Assembly (NCBI GenBank): GCA_937872925.1
Contig: CALMUT010000182.1
Location: forward strand, 1-42,125
DNA length: 42,125 nt
Direction: 5' to 3'
Origin: an uncultured Myxococcales bacterium
GTDB taxonomy: Bacteria; Myxococcota_A; Polyangia; Polyangiales; Polyangiaceae
Below, piece after piece: positions 8,429 to 16,934 of the stretch (position 1 is the stretch's first letter; every line of letters starts with the position of its first letter). The notes under the pieces were generated by a model. The model saw only the letters and a list, made by a program, of their open reading frames with translations, was not told the origin of the DNA and made no database searches. A program made the position numbers and the translations under genes.

Positions 8429-9307
8429 TCAATCTACGGCAACGGGGCCTTCGGGCGTCCAGCGATAGAACCCAAGCCCAACCTTCTTGCCGATGCGGCC
8501 CGCTCGGACCATCTGGCGAAGCAGCGTTGGCGGCCGGAACTGGTCTCCAACTTCTCGGTGCAAGTGCTCCAGTATCGCCAATCGCACGTCCAAACCCACG
8601 AGATCTGTCAGTTTGAGCGGCCCCATTGGGTGGCGGTAGCCGAGCTCCATGGCGCGATCGATGTCCTGCGCGAGTGCGACTCCCGACTCCAGCATGCGGA
8701 TTGCTTCGGCGCCGAGCGCCACGCCCAATCGACTGCTGGCGAAGCCGGGGAAGTCATTGACGACGATCGGCTCCTTCTGGATTTGCCTTGCAAAAGCCAG
8801 GGCGCGCTGGATCGTGTCCTCGCTGGTGCCGAGCCCGCGCACGATCTCCAGTAGTGGCATCACCGGGGGCGGGTTGAAGAAGTGCAGCCCGACGGTTCGC
8901 TCAGGCGCGGCGATGCTGTTGCCGAGCTCCGTCAGCGACAGGCTCGAAGTGTTGGATGCCAACAGCGCTTCTGGGGACACACAGCCCTTCGCGCGTGTCA
9001 TCAGATCGATCTTGAGCGCCATTTGCTCCGGGGCTGCTTCGATGACGATCTGCGCGTCGCTGCACGCGCTCTCCAGATCCGTCCCTGGCTCCACGCGGCC
9101 GCCCGCCGCTTCGCCTTCAGCCGCGCTCAGCTTGCCTTTCTCCACCATGCGCGTCAGCTGCGCGCGGATTGCCTGCTCCGCTTCCGCCAGAACCTTCGGC
9201 GCCACATCGAAGAGGCCGACGCTGATGCCGTTTTGCGCGGCAAGCTGCGCAATGCCTCGGCCCATGGTGCCCGCGCCCAAGACGCTGATGCGAGTGACTT
9301 GCGACAT
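8429..9307 (-). CDS. 3-hydroxyacyl-CoA (3-hydroxybutyryl-CoA) dehydrogenase
   Basis: The 292-residue enzyme has the N-terminal NAD-binding motif LGAGTMGRGIA (10-20), the catalytic region NTSSLS (119-124) and HFFNPPPVMPLLEIV with His142. The C-terminal dimerisation domain has GLGFY near the end. Role: NAD(P)-dependent interconversion of 3-hydroxyacyl-CoA and 3-oxoacyl-CoA, in butyrate/PHB metabolism or beta-oxidation. The active-site Asn usually seen in 'PGFxxNR' is Ser here (PGFASSRLG, about 188-196). I recall this from a recognisable subfamily, so it need not mean inactivity. A good AAGGGG site lies upstream of the ATG. It is probably in an operon with the genes on either side (38 and 12 bases). 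Confidence 0.88.
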   Translation of the reverse strand: MSQVTRISVLGAGTMGRGIAQLAAQNGISVGLFDVAPKVLAEAEQAIRAQLTRMVEKGKLSAAEGEAAGGRVEPGTDLESACSDAQIVIEAAPEQMALKIDLMTRAKGCVSPEALLASNTSSLSLTELGNSIAAPERTVGLHFFNPPPVMPLLEIVRGLGTSEDTIQRALAFARQIQKEPIVVNDFPGFASSRLGVALGAEAIRMLESGVALAQDIDRAMELGYRHPMGPLKLTDLVGLDVRLAILEHLHREVGDQFRPPTLLRQMVRAGRIGKKVGLGFYRWTPEGPVAVD

Positions 9308-9345
9308 GTGATGGCCCCTTGTCTGTTCTCGGCTACCAGCGCGAT

Positions 9346-10053
9346 CTACACGCGCAGAGCATTCTTGCCCAGCGCTCCGTCACAGGTCACGCACGTTCGG
9401 GGCACGTGATGGTGGTGGTACACTTGGCCGCAGCTTCCGCATACACGCGCGTCGCGCTCGAGAGTGATCATTTCGTCGCTCTTGGCGCAACGGCGGCCGG
9501 CAATCTGCAGGTCTTTTACGACCAGACGCTCGCCGTCGCTCTCCCGTGCCTCGGGCAAGCCGTCGACAGCGCTGCGCTTGAGGTCGAGCACCTCGGGGAC
9601 GCGTTCAGCCGCTTCCTTCAGCACCCACGCGATCGCCAGCTTGTGGGCCGCGACGGGCAGCTCCAGCTTCGTGCCGTCTCCGCTGATGACGATATTGGAG
9701 CCGACCATCTGGATGCTCTCCACGTCGCACCACAGCAAACGGACGAGGTCCGAGCCGCGCTCGATGGCCACGCCACCATCGCCGATCCTCACGGGAGCGC
9801 CGCTGACATCGCCGAACCACATCGCGGCGCCAAGTACGACAGCTCCGCCGGCGACCAGATAGGTCCCATAAGATAGCGCCGGATCACGGAGCCATTGGGC
9901 GTAGACCCCGGCTCCCAGCGCGAGCGCGCCCGCTGCTCCAAGCAGGGTCGAACCCTTCGAGCTCTGCATGGCGTCTGCGACGAAGCGGCGCTCGTAGCGC
10001 TTCTTCTTCGCGGGGCTTTTCTTCTTACGTTTCTTGGTGCTGGTTTCGGCCAT
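9346..10053 (-). CDS. Membrane protein with PH-like domain and C-terminal zinc ribbon
   Basis: The 235-residue protein begins with a very basic tail (about 1-25, Lys/Arg-rich). Two adjacent hydrophobic segments follow (about 36-54 and 63-80), then a beta-rich domain (about 84-180) compatible with a bacterial PH-like fold. The C-terminus has paired CGSC (205-208) and CVTC (221-224) with four His between, a likely zinc ribbon. Function unknown; the domain mix suggests a membrane-bound adaptor facing the cytoplasm. A longer frame exists upstream, but the ATG at 10053 begins where the typical composition begins. The gene is upstream of, and probably co-transcribed with, the dehydrogenase gene. 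Confidence 0.7.
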   Translation of the reverse strand: MAETSTKKRKKKSPAKKKRYERRFVADAMQSSKGSTLLGAAGALALGAGVYAQWLRDPALSYGTYLVAGGAVVLGAAMWFGDVSGAPVRIGDGGVAIERGSDLVRLLWCDVESIQMVGSNIVISGDGTKLELPVAAHKLAIAWVLKEAAERVPEVLDLKRSAVDGLPEARESDGERLVVKDLQIAGRRCAKSDEMITLERDARVCGSCGQVYHHHHVPRTCVTCDGALGKNALRV

Positions 10054-10229
10054 GAGAAGGGCGTGGACGTTAGCGAAAAACCGACCCGCGTGGCAGAGAA
10101 GCCTGCGGATGACCCTCGGACCGGGGCAATATCCGCAAAAAGCAGTGAAGTTGCAGCCGCGGGCCGCCCCGGGACGACGGCTGGAAGCGGCCGGCGCGCC
10201 TGTTCGCGGGATACGCGGTAAAACATCCC

Positions 10230-11564
10230 ATGTCGTCTCGCCGCCGGCGCTTGCAGGCGCTTCTGTACGCATTGCCCGTGTTGGCCGTGGCCGTCGTGGG
10301 CATCGCGGTACTGGGGCCAGGCGCCGACCGGCCGTATCGCGCGGCGCGCGTCTACGCCGGCCCGACCCAAGGCGTGGAGTCGTTGCCAATGCACGTGGTG
10401 GTCGTCGACCGCATCGGCGAAGTGGAGGTCGGCGTTGCGGGGCACGAAGTGGATGTCAGTCTGCGCGTCGGCGCGGACAAGGTGTTGCACAAGCGTGTGA
10501 CTACCGATGCACGCGGCCACGCCTGGCCGACCTTCGCGTTGCCAAAGCATGCGGGGGCCCTAAAGGTCAGCGTGCAGGACGGCGGTCGGGACATCGGCAG
10601 CGCGCGCGTCGACTTGAGCCGCTCAGCATGGTTGGCGAAGGCGCGCGGCAGGGGTGGTTTCTTGAAAGGAAAACGTGCCGGCACGTTGCGCGTAGACGTT
10701 TCGCCCGCACGGGGAGTGCTAGCCGTGCCGTTCCCGGACCACTTGGTCGTCCAGGTCAGCGAGGCTAGCCGGGCCGTGGCTGGAGCCCGGGTCACCCTCT
10801 CCAAGGAAGACGGAGGATCCCAGAAACCCGTAACGACCGACGCGCACGGACGCGCGCAGTTGCCCTACTTGGCGTTGGAGCATGCCTTGAGCGTGAAAGT
10901 GGTGGCAACGGCCGAGGAGGGACGCAGCGGCTGGTTTTGGGGCGCGCTGCCGGTCGTGCCAGGCGCCCTGGATGCGCGCCTGACGGAAGCGGGTATTCGA
11001 CTGGAATCTGCCATTTTGCGCGACGTGGCGTACGTTGCCCTGCTCACGCAGGCGGGGCGGCTGGATCACGCAGCGATCACCCTCGAACCGGACGGCCGAG
11101 GAGGCGCTGTGGGGCTGTGGAAAATCAAGCCACCGAAAGAGCAGCGCAGCTGGTGCATGGTGTCTAGCGAATCGGACTTCAATGCACCCGCAACCGTGGG
11201 TTGGCCGATGTACGTGCCGAGCGCGCCCGCGTTGGCCGACACCTTTGCCGTCCCGGACGTCGAGTTGCTCGACGGAGCTCCCGCCCGTTACTTGGTCCAA
11301 AAGGGCCGGCGCCTTCGCGCGCGCTATTTTGCTGGCGCCTTTGTCATTGCGGCGGCTTTATTGGCACTCGGATTGATGGCTCTCGACAGCCGTCTCGCGA
11401 GTCGCGACTTGCTTCGCCATCTGGCCGCCGCTGGGGCGTCGGACGAAGAATTGGCGCAGCTGACGTCCAAGTCCCTATGGCCATTCATCGTCTTGATTGC
11501 ATTAGCCAGCGTGCTTTTGGGCTTCGCGCTGCTAGCGCTCTTGATCCTGGCCCAGGGCATGTAG
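10230..11564 (+). CDS. Membrane protein with extracytoplasmic Ig-like repeats
   Basis: The 444-residue protein has a basic N-terminus and a signal-anchor helix (about 9-29), a long extracytoplasmic region and two C-terminal membrane helices (about 369-387 and 417-441). The outer region holds at least two related modules, each with a 'TTDARGHAWPTF' or 'TTDAHGRAQLPY' turn; this is the pattern of macroglobulin-like or carboxypeptidase-regulatory Ig-like domains. No catalytic residues are seen. It is divergent from the PH-like protein gene, with 176 bases between starts. No Shine-Dalgarno is evident ahead of the ATG. Role unknown; possibly a periplasmic scaffold or sensor. Confidence 0.7.
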   Translation: MSSRRRRLQALLYALPVLAVAVVGIAVLGPGADRPYRAARVYAGPTQGVESLPMHVVVVDRIGEVEVGVAGHEVDVSLRVGADKVLHKRVTTDARGHAWPTFALPKHAGALKVSVQDGGRDIGSARVDLSRSAWLAKARGRGGFLKGKRAGTLRVDVSPARGVLAVPFPDHLVVQVSEASRAVAGARVTLSKEDGGSQKPVTTDAHGRAQLPYLALEHALSVKVVATAEEGRSGWFWGALPVVPGALDARLTEAGIRLESAILRDVAYVALLTQAGRLDHAAITLEPDGRGGAVGLWKIKPPKEQRSWCMVSSESDFNAPATVGWPMYVPSAPALADTFAVPDVELLDGAPARYLVQKGRRLRARYFAGAFVIAAALLALGLMALDSRLASRDLLRHLAAAGASDEELAQLTSKSLWPFIVLIALASVLLGFALLALLILAQGM

Positions 11565-11640
11565 GCTCAGAGCGTCGGCGTTCCAGCGCTTGGCGCCCGC
11601 GTCGCGCTCTTTGGTGCGGATCTGATAGGGTTCGGGCGTC

Positions 11641-12654
11641 ATGCGCACGCGAGGGTTTCCATCGAGCTGGGGGGCTATTGTCTGCGCAATCGCTTGTGGC
11701 AGCGGGGCTGGCCCGAAGCCCGCGGTTGCAGAGCCGGCGCGGGCGGCGCCGCGGCCCCGCCCGGCCACGAGCATCGGCGCTGCGACCGCGGAACGCGTGA
11801 AACTCGCCTGGGAAGCAGCTGCCGGTGGCTATGGTCGGGCTGTCGCCGTCAGCAGTGTGCACGAGCGGGTTGCCTATGCGAGCAAAACGCATGTTGCGCT
11901 CTACGACCTGCGCAGTGGCAAACTGCTCGCCAAGGCAGAGCCATGCAATGAAGTTGTGCATACGGGGCTCTCCTTCGTCGGAGCGAAGCTGCATTTGGTG
12001 TGCGACGATCAGCTCGTCAGCTACGCCGCGGACAAGTTGATCGCGGTGCAGGCACCGTCTATCGCGGCCCAAAAGGTCACCGCGGCGGCGTTCGTTGGGG
12101 AGCGGTTGGCCCTCGGACATCGCGACGGAGTCGTGCGTGTCTACGATCTGAAGAAGGGGTCCAAGATCGAGGTCGTGGTTCCTGGGCCGCCAATCGACGT
12201 GAAGAGCCTCGCGCTGTCCGCGGATGGCAAACGTTTGGCCGTTGCTTGGGTGCAGGGTTCCGTTTGGTGGTGGGAGCTTGCGACGCCCACGCAGTTCCAC
12301 GAACTGATCCGGCACGATGCGGAGAGTGACGCCCTGGCTTTCGATCACTCCGGCCAGGTCTTGGCAGAGGAGGGCGCTCGACACACCACGACCCTTTGGG
12401 AACTGTCCGAGCCGGCGAAGCAGCGTGCCAAGCTGCAGGGCGGAGATTGGGTCAAGCAGATCCTGTTCTCTGCTGATGACAAATTGCTCGTACGCGGCGG
12501 TAGTGACGGCCTACACCTGTCGGAGATCGGCGGACCGAAGCGGGTCGTCCTCGACGCCAGCGGCAAGATCGAAGACGTTGCGGCCGACGAGGGCTTCAAG
12601 AAGCTGGCGGCCGCGGACCGAGATGGGCGCCTCAGCCTGTGGGCGGTGCGCTAG
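11641..12654 (+). CDS. WD40-like beta-propeller lipoprotein
   Basis: The 337-residue protein has a short signal ending at a Cys (about residue 19, AIAC), an Ala/Pro-rich spacer, and then about 280 residues of repeated four-stranded units. Typical blades include RDGVVRVYDLKKG, LALSADGKRLAVAW, FSADDKLLVRGGSDG and DRDGRLSLWAVR, i.e. degenerate WD40 repeats ending in the classic 'D-G-x-h-x-h-W'. Around seven blades would fit. A protein-interaction role at the periplasmic face of a membrane is inferred. It follows the Ig-like membrane protein after 76 bases on the same strand, so it may be co-expressed. Confidence 0.75.
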   Translation: MRTRGFPSSWGAIVCAIACGSGAGPKPAVAEPARAAPRPRPATSIGAATAERVKLAWEAAAGGYGRAVAVSSVHERVAYASKTHVALYDLRSGKLLAKAEPCNEVVHTGLSFVGAKLHLVCDDQLVSYAADKLIAVQAPSIAAQKVTAAAFVGERLALGHRDGVVRVYDLKKGSKIEVVVPGPPIDVKSLALSADGKRLAVAWVQGSVWWWELATPTQFHELIRHDAESDALAFDHSGQVLAEEGARHTTTLWELSEPAKQRAKLQGGDWVKQILFSADDKLLVRGGSDGLHLSEIGGPKRVVLDASGKIEDVAADEGFKKLAAADRDGRLSLWAVR

Positions 12655-12726
12655 GGCAGCCAGTGGCGGCAGTGGTATTTTCCGCGTAAGCCAAACGCCT
12701 TTTCGTGCGTTGTCCGTACAAGTGGC

Positions 12727-13599
12727 ATGGCGGGCAACACACATGATCCGGTTCGTAGGCGTTTCCTGAAGATTATCGGAGGGTTAGTTGCCGTGGGCGC
12801 GGTGGGCTTGGCGGTGAGTCAGGCCTCGGCCCATGGCCCCCGGCATCGGCCGAAGCCTTGGCAGCCACGCCCGATCCCCCGAGTTTCGGCACAGATTGAG
12901 TCCGCAAACGGGGGCTCGCTGCAGACCTTCCAGCACCGAGGGCAGACCTTCGTGCTCGGTGACCACGGCGACCGCTACGTCATCGTCGTGCGCAACCCAA
13001 CGGCCCAGCGCGTCGAGGCCGTGGTCAGTGTGGATGGCCGCGATGTGATCAACGGCCGGCGGGGCGACTTCGTGCGCAATCGCGGCTACGTGGTTCCGGC
13101 CTTTGGGACCACGCGGATCGATGGCTTTCGCCAGAGCTTGGATCACGTGGCCGCATTTCGCTTCGGGGATCCGGGCGAGAGCTATTCCGCGCAGATGGGT
13201 ACGCCCGAGAACGTGGGTGTGATCGGCGTCGCGGTCTTTACGGAACGGGTTTCCCGGGCCATCGCCCGGGAGCGCTCGGACAGTGCGGCGGCGCCGCGAG
13301 CCAAGTCGGCCCCGGGTCGTTCTCAGTCACGACGAGTCGCTCCTTCCGCCGGCGAGGACTCTGCGGGGCGCCTGGGAACCCAGTGGGGCGAAGACCGCAC
13401 CAGTCGTGTGAGCCAGACGCGCTTTGAGCGCCAAAGCAACTCCCCGACCCAAATCATCTCGCTGCGCTACGACGACGCCGCGGGCTTGCAGGCGCGCGGC
13501 ATCGATGTGTTCCCGCGACGCTGGCGGCCGATCCGCCCCGTCAGCGCGCCGCAGCCCTTTCCCAACTCCGGGTTTGCGCCCCCGCCCCCAGGGCGCTGA
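12727..13599 (+). CDS. Tat-exported protein, conserved unknown
   Basis: The 290-residue product has a twin-arginine signal RRRFLKIIGG at about 10-19 with a hydrophobic core and a cleavage site after SQASA (about 35), so export of a folded protein via Tat is likely. The mature N-terminal domain (about 50-180) has VRNPTAQRVEAVVSVDGRDV and GYVVPAFGTTRIDGFRQ, a beta-sandwich pattern I have seen in uncharacterised exported proteins. The C-terminal half is low in order (Arg/Ser/Pro/Gln), ending in FPNSGFAPPPPGR. No cofactor motif explains the Tat signal. Start: ATG 12727, ribosome site not obvious. Confidence 0.7.
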   Translation: MAGNTHDPVRRRFLKIIGGLVAVGAVGLAVSQASAHGPRHRPKPWQPRPIPRVSAQIESANGGSLQTFQHRGQTFVLGDHGDRYVIVVRNPTAQRVEAVVSVDGRDVINGRRGDFVRNRGYVVPAFGTTRIDGFRQSLDHVAAFRFGDPGESYSAQMGTPENVGVIGVAVFTERVSRAIARERSDSAAAPRAKSAPGRSQSRRVAPSAGEDSAGRLGTQWGEDRTSRVSQTRFERQSNSPTQIISLRYDDAAGLQARGIDVFPRRWRPIRPVSAPQPFPNSGFAPPPPGR

Positions 13600-13707
13600 G
13601 CGAAAGCCCCGGCGAGGGCGGTTGGTGCCACCAGGAACCGGCGGTCGGCTGGGGCACTTCAGGGTCGGCCCACGCGTTCCTTCGAGACATGTATCCTCTG
13701 GGCCGAC

Positions 13708-14460
13708 ATGGTGCACAAGACCGCACAGAGCGGATTCACGGCTGGGGTCGCCGCCTACGAGCAGGGGCGTCCGGCGTATCCAAGCGCTGCCCTGGCGCAT
13801 TGGGTGCGGGTCTTCGCGCTCGATGCGGAGTCCCACGTCGTCGATGTCGGCGCGGGCACCGGCAAGATGAGTGCCCTATTGGCGCAGACAGGCGCCCGGG
13901 TCACGGCAGTGGAACCCGTCGTTGCCATGCGCGCGCACCTGGAGGCGAACTGTAAAGGAGTGGCGATAGGTGACGGCAGCGCCGAAGCGACCGGACTATT
14001 GGCTGGCTCCGCCGACCTGATCGTCGTGGCGCAAGCATTTCATTGGTTTGACGCCCCTCGCGCATGTGCCGAGTTTGCGCGAGTATTGCGCCCGCGCGGC
14101 GGACTTACGCTGATTTGGAATAGTCGTGACGCCCGCGAACCTTGGGTCGCCGAGTTGTCTCGGATCGTGCGTTGGAATGCGGGAGCCATCCCGACCTATG
14201 ACGTCGGCGATGAGCCTTGGGTGCAGCGAGTGACAGCCGGGGGCGAGTTCACGCACCTGGGCAACCACGAGTTCGGTTTCAATCACGAAATCGACGCGGC
14301 GGGACTACGTGCTCGCGTGCTCTCTATCAGCTACATCGCGGCGTTGAGCCCCGCGGCGCAGGCGCCAATCCTCGCCGCCGTTGATGCGCTTTCGTCTGGG
14401 CTGCCCGAACGCTTTGTGCTGCCCTATCGGACTTTCGTCTACGACTTCCGCCGTCGCTAG
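13708..14460 (+). CDS. Class I SAM-dependent methyltransferase
   Basis: The 250-residue cytoplasmic enzyme contains motif I VVDVGAGTGKMSALLA (about 44-59), an acidic residue after strand 2 (VTAVEP), the post-motif region DGSAEATGLLAGSADLIVVA and motif 'EFARVLRPRGGLTLIWN'. This is a classic methyltransferase type 11/UbiE-like fold with a FHWFD-type segment (QAFHWFDAP) common in one large subgroup. The methyl acceptor is unknown. A TATCCT hexamer ends ten bases upstream of the ATG, so a very short leader is possible. It is convergent with the M18 aminopeptidase gene (16-base gap). Confidence 0.85.
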   Translation: MVHKTAQSGFTAGVAAYEQGRPAYPSAALAHWVRVFALDAESHVVDVGAGTGKMSALLAQTGARVTAVEPVVAMRAHLEANCKGVAIGDGSAEATGLLAGSADLIVVAQAFHWFDAPRACAEFARVLRPRGGLTLIWNSRDAREPWVAELSRIVRWNAGAIPTYDVGDEPWVQRVTAGGEFTHLGNHEFGFNHEIDAAGLRARVLSISYIAALSPAAQAPILAAVDALSSGLPERFVLPYRTFVYDFRRR

Positions 14461-14476
14461 TCCGCCGTGCCGGAAC

Positions 14477-15808
14477 TCAGTCTCGCGGAGCAGGCACATT
14501 CTTGGACATGAGCAGCGCCGCCATGGCGGCAATCATCGGCTGCACATCCGCGACAGCCGCTCCTTCGCGGCAGGAGTGCATGCTGTGCATGGGGTTACCG
14601 ATGTCGATGCTGCGCAGTCCGAGCATCGCGGCAGAAATCGGTCCGATGGTGCTGCCGCAGGGCTGGTCGTTGCGTGACACGAAGCGCTGAGTCTTGATGT
14701 CGAGCTCTCGGCACAAGCCTTCGAACCATGCCTCGCTCGGCCCGTCCGTGGCGTAGCTCTGATTGGCGTTTACCTTGATCACCGGGCCGCGACCGAGCTT
14801 CGGAGCATTCACTTTGTCGTGTTTTTCAGAGTAATTGGGGTGTAGCGCGTGCGCCATGTCGGCGCTGACCAATAGCGACCGCGCGCGGGCGCGGGCTGGC
14901 GCCTCGCGACTCGCGCTCTTGGGCGCCACGCTCAGGCGCTCCAGCACCGAGCTCAGGAAGCGAGAGCGCGCTCCTGCAGCGCTTTGACTGCCCACTTCCT
15001 CGTGGTCGTAGAGGGCGACCACCCGGGTAACAGGGCTTGAATCGCCCGCAGCCAGCAGCGCCTGAATGGCAGCATGACATGAGGCGAGGTTGTCGAGGCG
15101 TGGGGCAAAAATGAGCTCATCGCGAGCGCCGCCGATGGCTGCGGGTTGTGTGTCATGCAAACATAGGTCGTAGCCCGTGATGTCTTCGGATTTCAGTTGA
15201 TCGCCGTTTGCGCACAAATGTTCGGCGACCAACACGGAGAGCTTCGTATTGTCGGCTTTGCCGTCCAACGCACTCAGCGGCATGAGGTGGTTCTGCGCGT
15301 TGAGCTGCAGCCCCGCGCTGTTCACCTCCCTGTTGAGATGAATCGCCACGTTGGGAATGCGTAGCATAGGGCGGTCGAAGCGCAGTAGCCGCGTTTGACC
15401 GTCGCGACCGGTTACGCGTCCTGCCAGGGACAGATCTCGGTCGAGCCAAGTGCTCCAGAGCACACCGCCGTATACCTCCACCGCGAGCTGTCGGTGTCCG
15501 GACGCTGTCACGTCAGCTACGGGCTTCACCCGCAGGTTCGGGGAATCCGTGTGGGCTCCGAGCAGCAAGAATCCGGTTTCCTCCGGGGCGCCGGTGCCGG
15601 CAATGAACGCCACGATGGTGCCGCCGCCTTTGACCCCATAGTGCTTTGCGCCGGGCTCGATGGACCAGGCGTCCCGCTCGTCCAGCTCGCTGAACCCCGC
15701 CGCGGTCAGGCGCGCCGCCACGTGCGCCACCGCGTGGTACGGGGTCGGACAGGCATCGATGAATTCCAGCAGATCCTGGGCACTGGACAGCTTGCTCGCT
15801 TCGCTCAT
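14477..15808 (-). CDS. apeB: M18 family aspartyl aminopeptidase
   Basis: The 443-residue protein is full length for the M18 family. The di-metal site is visible: AHTDSP (His86, Asp88), PRLDN (Asp239), DHEEVGS (Glu270/Glu271), SADMAH (Asp317) and MHSMHS near the C-terminus (His411). Role: cytoplasmic zinc aminopeptidase that removes N-terminal residues, in the best-studied members acidic ones. The gene symbol follows the bacterial M18 peptidase name and specificity is not proven. The ATG at 15808 is chosen because the family N-terminus (SSAQDLLEFIDACPTPYHAV) starts just after; an upstream frame would run into the divergent gene. A TATAGT hexamer lies seven bases before the ATG and no ribosome site is present. 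Confidence 0.9.
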   Translation of the reverse strand: MSEASKLSSAQDLLEFIDACPTPYHAVAHVAARLTAAGFSELDERDAWSIEPGAKHYGVKGGGTIVAFIAGTGAPEETGFLLLGAHTDSPNLRVKPVADVTASGHRQLAVEVYGGVLWSTWLDRDLSLAGRVTGRDGQTRLLRFDRPMLRIPNVAIHLNREVNSAGLQLNAQNHLMPLSALDGKADNTKLSVLVAEHLCANGDQLKSEDITGYDLCLHDTQPAAIGGARDELIFAPRLDNLASCHAAIQALLAAGDSSPVTRVVALYDHEEVGSQSAAGARSRFLSSVLERLSVAPKSASREAPARARARSLLVSADMAHALHPNYSEKHDKVNAPKLGRGPVIKVNANQSYATDGPSEAWFEGLCRELDIKTQRFVSRNDQPCGSTIGPISAAMLGLRSIDIGNPMHSMHSCREGAAVADVQPMIAAMAALLMSKNVPAPRD

Positions 15809-15815
15809 GGGCACG

Positions 15816-15823
15816 ACTATACT
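15816..15823. promoter_or_regulatory. Symmetrical divergent -10 element (two predicted leaderless starts)
   Basis: On the plus strand TATACT (15818-15823) ends six bases before the GTG at 15830. On the minus strand TATAGT (15821 to 15816) ends seven bases before the ATG at 15808. The two hexamers share TATA at 15818-15821. The whole intergenic space is 21 bases and holds no Shine-Dalgarno for either gene. No convincing -35 is seen on either side. Confidence 0.6.
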
Positions 15824-15829
15824 CCGCCC

Positions 15830-16924
15830 GTGCTGACTCGCGACGTGCGTCTCGAAGGTTTCACAACGGAAGACTGGGTTCGGTTGGCGGCGGTATTTCG
15901 CGCGCCCAGCTTCGCCGCCGAACACGACGATCCTTCTCGCGCAGGACGGCCAGCTCCCGATGTGGCCACCGCGGGCCTCGAATCACGCCAGCAGCCCAGC
16001 GGTGGCCTGCTAGCGGTGACGACGGATGGCCGCCTGCGAAAGCTGGTCAGCACGGAGACTGGCCGGCTGGACATACACGCCGCGGGCAGCTGGCCCGAGG
16101 AACTTCCCGCGCTCACGGCGCGGCACAACGCCCGCTGGGCAGTACGGATCGAGACGGGCGCGCTCGAAGAGCTCATGGAGCGCTTCGCCGACCGTCTGCG
16201 TCGAGATCTGGACGGTCTGGAGCAGAGCCTGATCTTCATGGGGATCCTGCGGGAGCTAGAGCAAGAAGGACGGTTGCAGGTCCATCCGTGGCGCATGGCG
16301 AGCTGGCCCGTGCCGAATCACAAGGTCGTGATGCGCGTTTTGGATTCCATCTGTCCCGACGGGAAGAGCATCGCCGTCGGCGTCTTCGATCGCGGGGAAC
16401 TTTTCACCGCGATCGTGGTGCGCCGCAGCGGTCACGGCTTCGACTTGGTACTGGGTCCCGACCAACTCAGGCGTGAGATGGGCCTCCTGTCCGGGGATTG
16501 GCATCGGGACTACCGCTATCTAGTGCGAGCCATCGAAGTGCGCGCGGCCCCGCTTGCCCTTGGCTGTTTCGGCGAAGTGGCGACCCTTCAGAAGTTGCTG
16601 CATCGGCCGGCGCCGGGCGCGTGGGCGGCCGCCGTGGCCGCCCGGGACGTCGTTGTCTCCCCGGCGCCTGCCGCGGTAGCCTTGCCCCTAGGGCTGGACG
16701 TCGGGCGTTTTGCCTTCGTGGCGGTCCGCGAATTGGCTACACGCGCGGGCGCCGCGGGTTGGTTTGGCGAGGAAAGCCCGCTGTTCCCCTTGTTTCAGAG
16801 CGTGCGGGATCTATCCGGAGTGGATCGGGACGTGACTTCGCTACTTGGATTCGACCCGATGCAGCTGCTTTCGCGCCTGTTTCGCAAGAACGAAGACGAA
16901 ACTCGCGCGGATGAAGCAAGGTAG
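15830..16924 (+). CDS. Conserved-looking protein of unknown function
   Basis: The product, from GTG 15830, has 364 residues with no signal peptide or membrane helix. It is alpha/beta with a helical part (ALEELMERFADRLRRDLDGL, about 104-123), then a middle domain and a C-terminal region ending RKNEDETRADEAR. I recognise no family; the core pattern (strands around TAIVVRRSGHGFDLVLGPDQL) could be a regulatory or enzyme-like fold. An upstream frame overlaps the aminopeptidase gene on the other strand and is rejected. Its stop is ten bases from the next start, so it probably forms an operon with the sensor kinase. Confidence 0.65.
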   Translation: MLTRDVRLEGFTTEDWVRLAAVFRAPSFAAEHDDPSRAGRPAPDVATAGLESRQQPSGGLLAVTTDGRLRKLVSTETGRLDIHAAGSWPEELPALTARHNARWAVRIETGALEELMERFADRLRRDLDGLEQSLIFMGILRELEQEGRLQVHPWRMASWPVPNHKVVMRVLDSICPDGKSIAVGVFDRGELFTAIVVRRSGHGFDLVLGPDQLRREMGLLSGDWHRDYRYLVRAIEVRAAPLALGCFGEVATLQKLLHRPAPGAWAAAVAARDVVVSPAPAAVALPLGLDVGRFAFVAVRELATRAGAAGWFGEESPLFPLFQSVRDLSGVDRDVTSLLGFDPMQLLSRLFRKNEDETRADEAR

Positions 16925-16927
16925 ACT
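16922..16927 (+). promoter_or_regulatory. -10-like hexamer TAGACT before sensor kinase
   Basis: TAGACT overlaps the stop codon of the preceding gene and ends seven bases before the ATG at 16935. It could give a leaderless internal transcript for the kinase. Alternatively CAAGGTAG here serves as a weak ribosome site for the operon mRNA. Confidence 0.4.
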
Positions 16928-16934
16928 GCCGCCC

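Noticed and set aside
15395..15829. Upstream in-frame extension of the unknown plus-strand protein
   Set aside because: It overlaps the aminopeptidase gene entirely; M18 catalytic motifs prove the minus strand is coding there.
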